Positions 37,204-41,969 of a DNA stretch of 41,969 bases are shown here, piece after piece. How positions within the stretch are numbered: position 1 is the stretch's first letter; every line of letters begins with the position of its first letter. Made by a program: the position numbers and the translations under genes. The stretch comes from Acidobacteriota bacterium (GTDB lineage Bacteria > Acidobacteriota > Thermoanaerobaculia > Multivoradales > Multivoraceae). The stretch spans positions 17,880-59,848 of the forward strand of contig JAPOVF010000279.1 of the NCBI GenBank assembly GCA_026708285.1, given 5' to 3'. The notes below the pieces were generated by a model. That model saw nothing but the letters and a program-made list of their open reading frames with translations. It was not told the DNA's origin and searched no databases.

Positions 37204-37800
37204 ATGTCCGTGACGCTGCTTGAACAGCCGCCGCCGACCGTGCCCAGCAAGCCTGGCCCCTATCGCCGGGCCGACTACGCCGCACTTCCCGACGAGCCCC
37301 GCTGCGAATTGATCCATGGCAGGTTCTACTTGAGTCCGAGCCCACGCCGAGTTCATCAATTCCTGGTCACGCAGTTCTGGCAACTGCTGCACATCGTGGC
37401 CGAGGAACGAGGTGGTGAAGCCCTCGTGGCCCCGATGGATGTCCATCTCGCGGATCACACCGTCGTGCAGCCCGATGTTCTCTACGTCTCCCCGGAGCGG
37501 CGGGAGATCCTCCAGGACTGGATCGAGGGCGCGCCGGATCTGGTGGTCGAGGTGCTGTCCCCGAGCACAGCGCGCATGGACCGCGTACTCAAGCTGAACC
37601 GCTACGCCGAGGCGGGCGTCCGGGAGTACTGGCTCGTCGATCCCGTTGCCCGAACATTCGAAGTCAGGGTGAACGATGGCGGTCGTTTCGTCGCCCATGC
37701 GCCAACCGGCGGAAGCTGGACGTCCCCAGTGGTGGTCGGCGTCGAACTGGACCTCGACGCGCTTTGGTCCGCTGTCGAGCGGAAGTTCGGCTCTAGCTAG
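37204..37800 (+). CDS. Uma2-family endonuclease (DUF820)
   Basis: YAALPDEPRCELIHGRFYLSPSPRRVHQ..., VVQPDVLYVSPER, PDLVVEVLSPSTARMDR..KLNRYAEAGVREYWLVDP. Confidence 0.92.
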   Translation: MSVTLLEQPPPTVPSKPGPYRRADYAALPDEPRCELIHGRFYLSPSPRRVHQFLVTQFWQLLHIVAEERGGEALVAPMDVHLADHTVVQPDVLYVSPERREILQDWIEGAPDLVVEVLSPSTARMDRVLKLNRYAEAGVREYWLVDPVARTFEVRVNDGGRFVAHAPTGGSWTSPVVVGVELDLDALWSAVERKFGSS

Positions 37801-37802
37801 GG

Positions 37803-39236
37803 CTACCCGAACAGCCCCTTAGCCGCCTTCGCCTCAGGCGCCAGCCAGGCGGCGACGCAGTAGGCGGCAAAGGAGATCGCCATCGCCGGGAAGACCGCGT
37901 GGATGCCCTGGATGTCGAGCAGCATCCACAGGCCCAGCGTCAGGCCGCCGGCCGCGAAGGACCACAGGGCCGCGGCGCCGTTGCCGCGGCGCCAGGTCAG
38001 GCCCAGGGCGAGGGAGGGCAGGAAGCAGGCGGCGTAGAGCGCGCCGGAGAAGGAGGTCAGTTCGACGATGCCGCCCGGCGGATCGATGGCGAGAATCGCG
38101 GTGATGGCGGCGAACAGCACGACGCAGACGCGGGTGTTGCGGACGGCGTGACGGTCGTCGGCCGGAACCAGTAGGCCAAGCAGGTCGCGCTGGAAGGTCG
38201 ACGCCATGACGAGGAGGACGCTGTCGAGTGAGGACATGGCGGCGGAGACGAGGGCGAGGAACAGCAGTGCCTGCACGACCGGCGGGAAGATCGCCGGGTC
38301 GCTGAGCATCATCGGGATGACCTGGTCGGTGTCGGCGATGCCCTGGCCGACGACGAAGTGGGCGTAGAGCCCGAGCGGCGCCAGCAGGCTGAATACGATG
38401 AGGAAACTCAGGGTCGACACGACCAGGCCGCTTCTGGCGGCGGTTTCGGTCTCCAGGGCGTAGAAGCGCGAGAGCTGGCGCGGTTCGACGATCAACTTGA
38501 CGGTGGAAGCGAAGACGACCCCGATCAGCATCCCGAGCGGCTGCGCCGTGTCCCAGCGGACGAGAGAGCCGTCGCCGATCTGGGCCAGGTCGGCGAGGCG
38601 TCCGATGCCGCCGGCGGCGCGGGTGATCAGGAAGAACATGAGCACCGCCGCCATCGTCATCAGCATGCCCTGGACGAAGTCGGTCCGCGCCACGGAGTGG
38701 AAGCCGCCGATCATCGTGTAGAGACAGACGATCAGGACGACGACGAAGAGCGACACGCCGTAGCTCAGGTCGAGGAGTTCGACCAGCAGCGAGCCGATGC
38801 CCTTGAACACCGCCGTCATGTACAGGAAGCTGGAGAAGATGACGATCAGGGCGGCGGCGAAGCGGGCCGGGCGGCTGTTGAAGCGGAAGCCGATGTAGTC
38901 CGGGATGGTCACCGAACCGAGGGTCTCGGTCACGCCGCGCAGGCGCGGCGCCAGCCACGCCCAGGCGACGAAGGAGAGGACGACCGCCGTCGGGATGATC
39001 AGGAGCCAGGCGATGCCCGAGGCGTAGGCCCTGCCGGCGAAGCCGATGAAGCTGTTCGTGCTGGCGTAGGTGGCGAAGAAGGAGACGCCCAGGATGATGC
39101 CGCCGAGCGACCGGCCACCGACCAGGAAGTCGGCGAGGTCGCGCGTCCGACGCTGGCCGAGCAGTGCATGGTGGACCAGAACGCCCGTGTAGAGGGCGAA
39201 CAGGACGAGGATTAGCGCGTGTTCCCGGAGCCACAT
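37803..39236 (-). CDS. Sodium:solute symporter (SSS family)
   Basis: DFLVGGRSLGGIILGVSFFATYASTNSFIGFAGRAYASG, many TM helices, SAAMSSLDSVLLVMASTFQRD. Confidence 0.9.
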   Translation of the reverse strand: MWLREHALILVLFALYTGVLVHHALLGQRRTRDLADFLVGGRSLGGIILGVSFFATYASTNSFIGFAGRAYASGIAWLLIIPTAVVLSFVAWAWLAPRLRGVTETLGSVTIPDYIGFRFNSRPARFAAALIVIFSSFLYMTAVFKGIGSLLVELLDLSYGVSLFVVVLIVCLYTMIGGFHSVARTDFVQGMLMTMAAVLMFFLITRAAGGIGRLADLAQIGDGSLVRWDTAQPLGMLIGVVFASTVKLIVEPRQLSRFYALETETAARSGLVVSTLSFLIVFSLLAPLGLYAHFVVGQGIADTDQVIPMMLSDPAIFPPVVQALLFLALVSAAMSSLDSVLLVMASTFQRDLLGLLVPADDRHAVRNTRVCVVLFAAITAILAIDPPGGIVELTSFSGALYAACFLPSLALGLTWRRGNGAAALWSFAAGGLTLGLWMLLDIQGIHAVFPAMAISFAAYCVAAWLAPEAKAAKGLFG

Positions 39237-39295
39237 GGGCGTTCTTCAGCCTCGATGCTCGCGCGGCGGAGTGCACCGCGGCCGGGGTCGCCGGC

Positions 39296-40429
39296 TCACA
39301 GGCCCATCTGGTCCAGGTACCAGCCGTCGAAAACCTGGATGCAGGCTTCGCTCTCCTCGAAGGCGGTGGGGCGGTAGCCGCGCGACGAGACGCCCAACTG
39401 CGTGCGCGCGCAGATCTCCCAGTCCTGGCTGTTGACGAGGTGCCAGAAGTCCACGGCGTCGCTGGGGTCGAAGCCGGGGGCCGCGACCGCGTCGGGGTCG
39501 AACAGCCACTCGCAGACGACCCGCGTTCGATCGGCGGCGATCGGCCAGAGCGTGTGGGTCACGACGTAGTCCCGGTGCAGGCTGATCAGCAGGTTGGGGT
39601 ACACGTTGTAGTACTGAACCGAGGTCCGGTCGGCCACTTCGATCGCGGGAAGGTCGGGCCGGTCGCTGCGTCCTGTCGCCGTCATCGAGTTGCAACCGTC
39701 GTTGAGTGTCATCGGGCCGCCGACGAAGAAACGGCCGGTCTCCAGGTTGCCGCCGTTACGGTAGTCGGACACCCGGTTCAACTCCGGGTGGACGACGGCG
39801 CAGTGGTAGCACTCGTTGTAGTTCTCGCAGAGGATCTTCCAGTTCGCCTGCGCTTCGTACTCGTGGCGGTCGCCCCGGACGAGCCGGCCCAGGGTGAAGC
39901 GGGACAGGTCCGGCAGGTCGGCGGCGACCTCCGCGAGCGGCGGCCCGTCGGCCGCGAGCGACAGGTAGAAGAAGCCGTTCAGCGCGTCGATCCGCACCGG
40001 CACGAGGCCGGCGCTGTTCGGATCGAAGTCCTGACCCATGTGCGGCGCGCCGATCAGCCGTCCGTCGAGACCGTAGGTCCAGGCGTGGTACGGGCATTGG
40101 AAGACGTTGGCCCGGCCGGCGCACTCGTCGACGACGCGCGATCCCCGGTGGCGGCAGACGTTGAAGAAGGCGGACAGTTCCTGCGTTGTCCCCTCTGCCG
40201 TACCGTTGCCGTTCGATCCGACTCCGGCGTCGGAGGCAGCGGTCCGCACCGCGATCACCGATTCGCCGCCGATCTCGCGGGTCACGAAGCGCCCCGGTTC
40301 GTCCAGTTCCTGGAGTCGTCCTCCGCATACCCACATGCGCGAGAAGATGCGCTCCATCTCATCGCTGAAGACGCCGGGGTCGGTGTAGAGGCGGCCGTCC
40401 AGCGGTCGGGGTGCTTTGCGCGGCGTCAT
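39296..40429 (-). CDS. Rieske aromatic-ring-hydroxylating-type oxygenase alpha subunit
   Basis: Rieske CRHRGSRVVDECAGRANVFQCPYHAWTYGLDG; mononuclear iron ENYNECYHCAVVHPEL. Confidence 0.92.
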   Translation of the reverse strand: MTPRKAPRPLDGRLYTDPGVFSDEMERIFSRMWVCGGRLQELDEPGRFVTREIGGESVIAVRTAASDAGVGSNGNGTAEGTTQELSAFFNVCRHRGSRVVDECAGRANVFQCPYHAWTYGLDGRLIGAPHMGQDFDPNSAGLVPVRIDALNGFFYLSLAADGPPLAEVAADLPDLSRFTLGRLVRGDRHEYEAQANWKILCENYNECYHCAVVHPELNRVSDYRNGGNLETGRFFVGGPMTLNDGCNSMTATGRSDRPDLPAIEVADRTSVQYYNVYPNLLISLHRDYVVTHTLWPIAADRTRVVCEWLFDPDAVAAPGFDPSDAVDFWHLVNSQDWEICARTQLGVSSRGYRPTAFEESEACIQVFDGWYLDQMGL

Positions 40430-40469
40430 GGACGAATCCTAGCGCTGTTGATGTGCCATCATCTCAGCC

Positions 40470-41969
40470 GTGCCGCGTCTCTTCCTGCTTGGCATCCTGC
40501 TCGGCGCGTTCGCCGCCCCCGATGCGGTCCACGCCCAGGAGGCCGAGGCGACGGCGCCACCCGAGGAGGAGCTGGTCGCGGAGTTCGACGAAGAGTTGGT
40601 GGTCGTCGGCAGCCGCGCGCGGCCGCGGTCGGTGACCGAGTCGTCCGTACCGATCGACGCCATCCCGGTCGAGGATGTCATCAGCCAGGGCGCCAGCACG
40701 CTGGACTACCAGTTGCGAAACCTCGTGCCCTCGTTCAATGTCGCGACCCATCCGATCAGCGGCGCCGCGTCACTGGTGCGGCCGGCCAGCCTGCGCAACC
40801 TAGCCCACGACCACACGCTGGTGCTCGTCAACGGCAAGCGGAGGCACCGGTCGGCGATTCTGGTCTGGTTCGGGGGCGTGACCGACGGCACCCAGGGGCC
40901 GGACATCTCGACCATCCCCGCGACCGCGCTGCGACAGGTCGAAGTGCTCCGTGACGGCGCCTCGGCGCAGTACGGCTCCGACGCGATCGCCGGCGTGATG
41001 AACTTCCTGCTCAAGGACGCTCCGTCGGGTGGCAGCCTGGAGGTGAAGAGCGGCGTCTACGGCGCCGGCGACGGCCAGTCGTACGCGATCGCCGGCGACA
41101 TCGGACTGCCGCTTGGCGAGAACGGCTTCGCTCACCTGAGCATGGAGTACGGCAACGCCGACCCGACCAGCCGCAGCGTGCAACGCGCCGACGCGGCGGC
41201 ACTGATCGCCGCCGGCAACACGCACGTCCGCGACCCGGCCCAGATCTGGGGCGACTCGGAGTACGAGGACGACCTGAAGCTGTTCGGCAACTTCGGCAAG
41301 CTGCTCGGGAACGGCGCGCAGGTCTACGGGCACGCCAACTACGCCGAGAAGACGGCGACACAGGGCTTCTACTACCGCAATCCCAACACGCGCGCGAACA
41401 TCTTCAGCCTGGACGGCGGCCGCACGCTGCTCATCGGCGACGTGCTCGACGCGCAGGACGGTGTCCGTGACGGATCGGCGGGCTGTCCTACGGTCACGAT
41501 CACAGACAACCGGCCGGATCAGGACGCGCTGGCGCAGGTGTTCGCCGATCCGAACTGCTTCTCCTTCCAGGAGACCGCTCCGGGCGGCTTCACCCCCTAC
41601 TTCAGCGGCGTGATGACCGACATGTCCGCCGTCGCCGGGGTGCGCCGGAGCACGAAGAGCGGCTTCACCTGGGACGCCAGCGCCAGCTACGGCTCTCACG
41701 AAGCGGACTTCTTTCTGTTCAACACGGTCAACGCCTCGCTGGGTCCGGAGAGCCCGCGCGATTTCGATCCGGGCGTCTACCGGCAGGCCGAACTGAACCT
41801 GAACTTCGACGTCTCCTACGCGGTTTCCGAACTCGTTCACGTGGCCGGGGGCGCCGAGTGGCGCGACGAGCGCTTCACCATCCGTTCCGGGGAACTGCCG
41901 TCGTGGCAGGTCGGGCCGTACGCGGCGCAGGGTTTCGTTTCCGGCTCCAACGGTTTCCCCGGGTTCCCC
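40470..41969 (+). CDS. TonB-dependent outer-membrane receptor (3' truncated by window end)
   Basis: Own translation, GTG at 40470, 500 codons open to 41969: signal peptide, EELVVVGSRARPRSVTES (TonB-box region), plug LVLVNGKRRHRSA, LRQVEVLRDGASAQYGSDAIAGVMNFLLKD. Confidence 0.9.
   Translation, partial: MPRLFLLGILLGAFAAPDAVHAQEAEATAPPEEELVAEFDEELVVVGSRARPRSVTESSVPIDAIPVEDVISQGASTLDYQLRNLVPSFNVATHPISGAASLVRPASLRNLAHDHTLVLVNGKRRHRSAILVWFGGVTDGTQGPDISTIPATALRQVEVLRDGASAQYGSDAIAGVMNFLLKDAPSGGSLEVKSGVYGAGDGQSYAIAGDIGLPLGENGFAHLSMEYGNADPTSRSVQRADAAALIAAGNTHVRDPAQIWGDSEYEDDLKLFGNFGKLLGNGAQVYGHANYAEKTATQGFYYRNPNTRANIFSLDGGRTLLIGDVLDAQDGVRDGSAGCPTVTITDNRPDQDALAQVFADPNCFSFQETAPGGFTPYFSGVMTDMSAVAGVRRSTKSGFTWDASASYGSHEADFFLFNTVNASLGPESPRDFDPGVYRQAELNLNFDVSYAVSELVHVAGGAEWRDERFTIRSGELPSWQVGPYAAQGFVSGSNGFPGFP

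Noticed and set aside
37204-37800. Uma2-family gene as evidence of a mobile or defence locus
   Set aside because: Uma2/DUF820 genes are common, often multicopy and of unclear role; the neighbours here are ordinary.

Overview
High-GC (about 65-70%, estimated by eye) bacterial chromosomal window. It is densely coding and mostly metabolic or transport genes. Contents include an amidase, two epoxide-hydrolase-type alpha/beta hydrolases, two SDRs, an MBL-fold lipoprotein, DUF4202, a siroheme nitrite/sulfite reductase, a YhdH/AcuI-type reductase, three PQQ/beta-propeller quinoproteins, a tandem pair of heme c plus copper-monooxygenase-like proteins, a di-heme cytochrome c, an Opp/Dpp-type importer lacking its ATPase, RsgA, GNAT, Uma2, a Na+/solute symporter, a Rieske oxygenase and a TonB-dependent receptor running off the right edge. 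Two regions stand out. (1) 26572-30755 is a tightly overlapping four-gene membrane cassette. It encodes a 4-TM coiled-coil protein, an Arg-rich/TM/VWA-like protein, a MotA/ZorA-like 4-TM coiled-coil protein and a MotB/ZorB-like single-TM protein. It is my best candidate for an undescribed stator-type system. (2) About 17.6-19.9 kb is a small decay island. It holds a degraded IS1595-type transposase, a solitary VapB-like antitoxin without a toxin, and an intact HigA antitoxin behind a HigB toxin truncated to about 40 aa. All family assignments were made by reading translated motifs. No database search was run.
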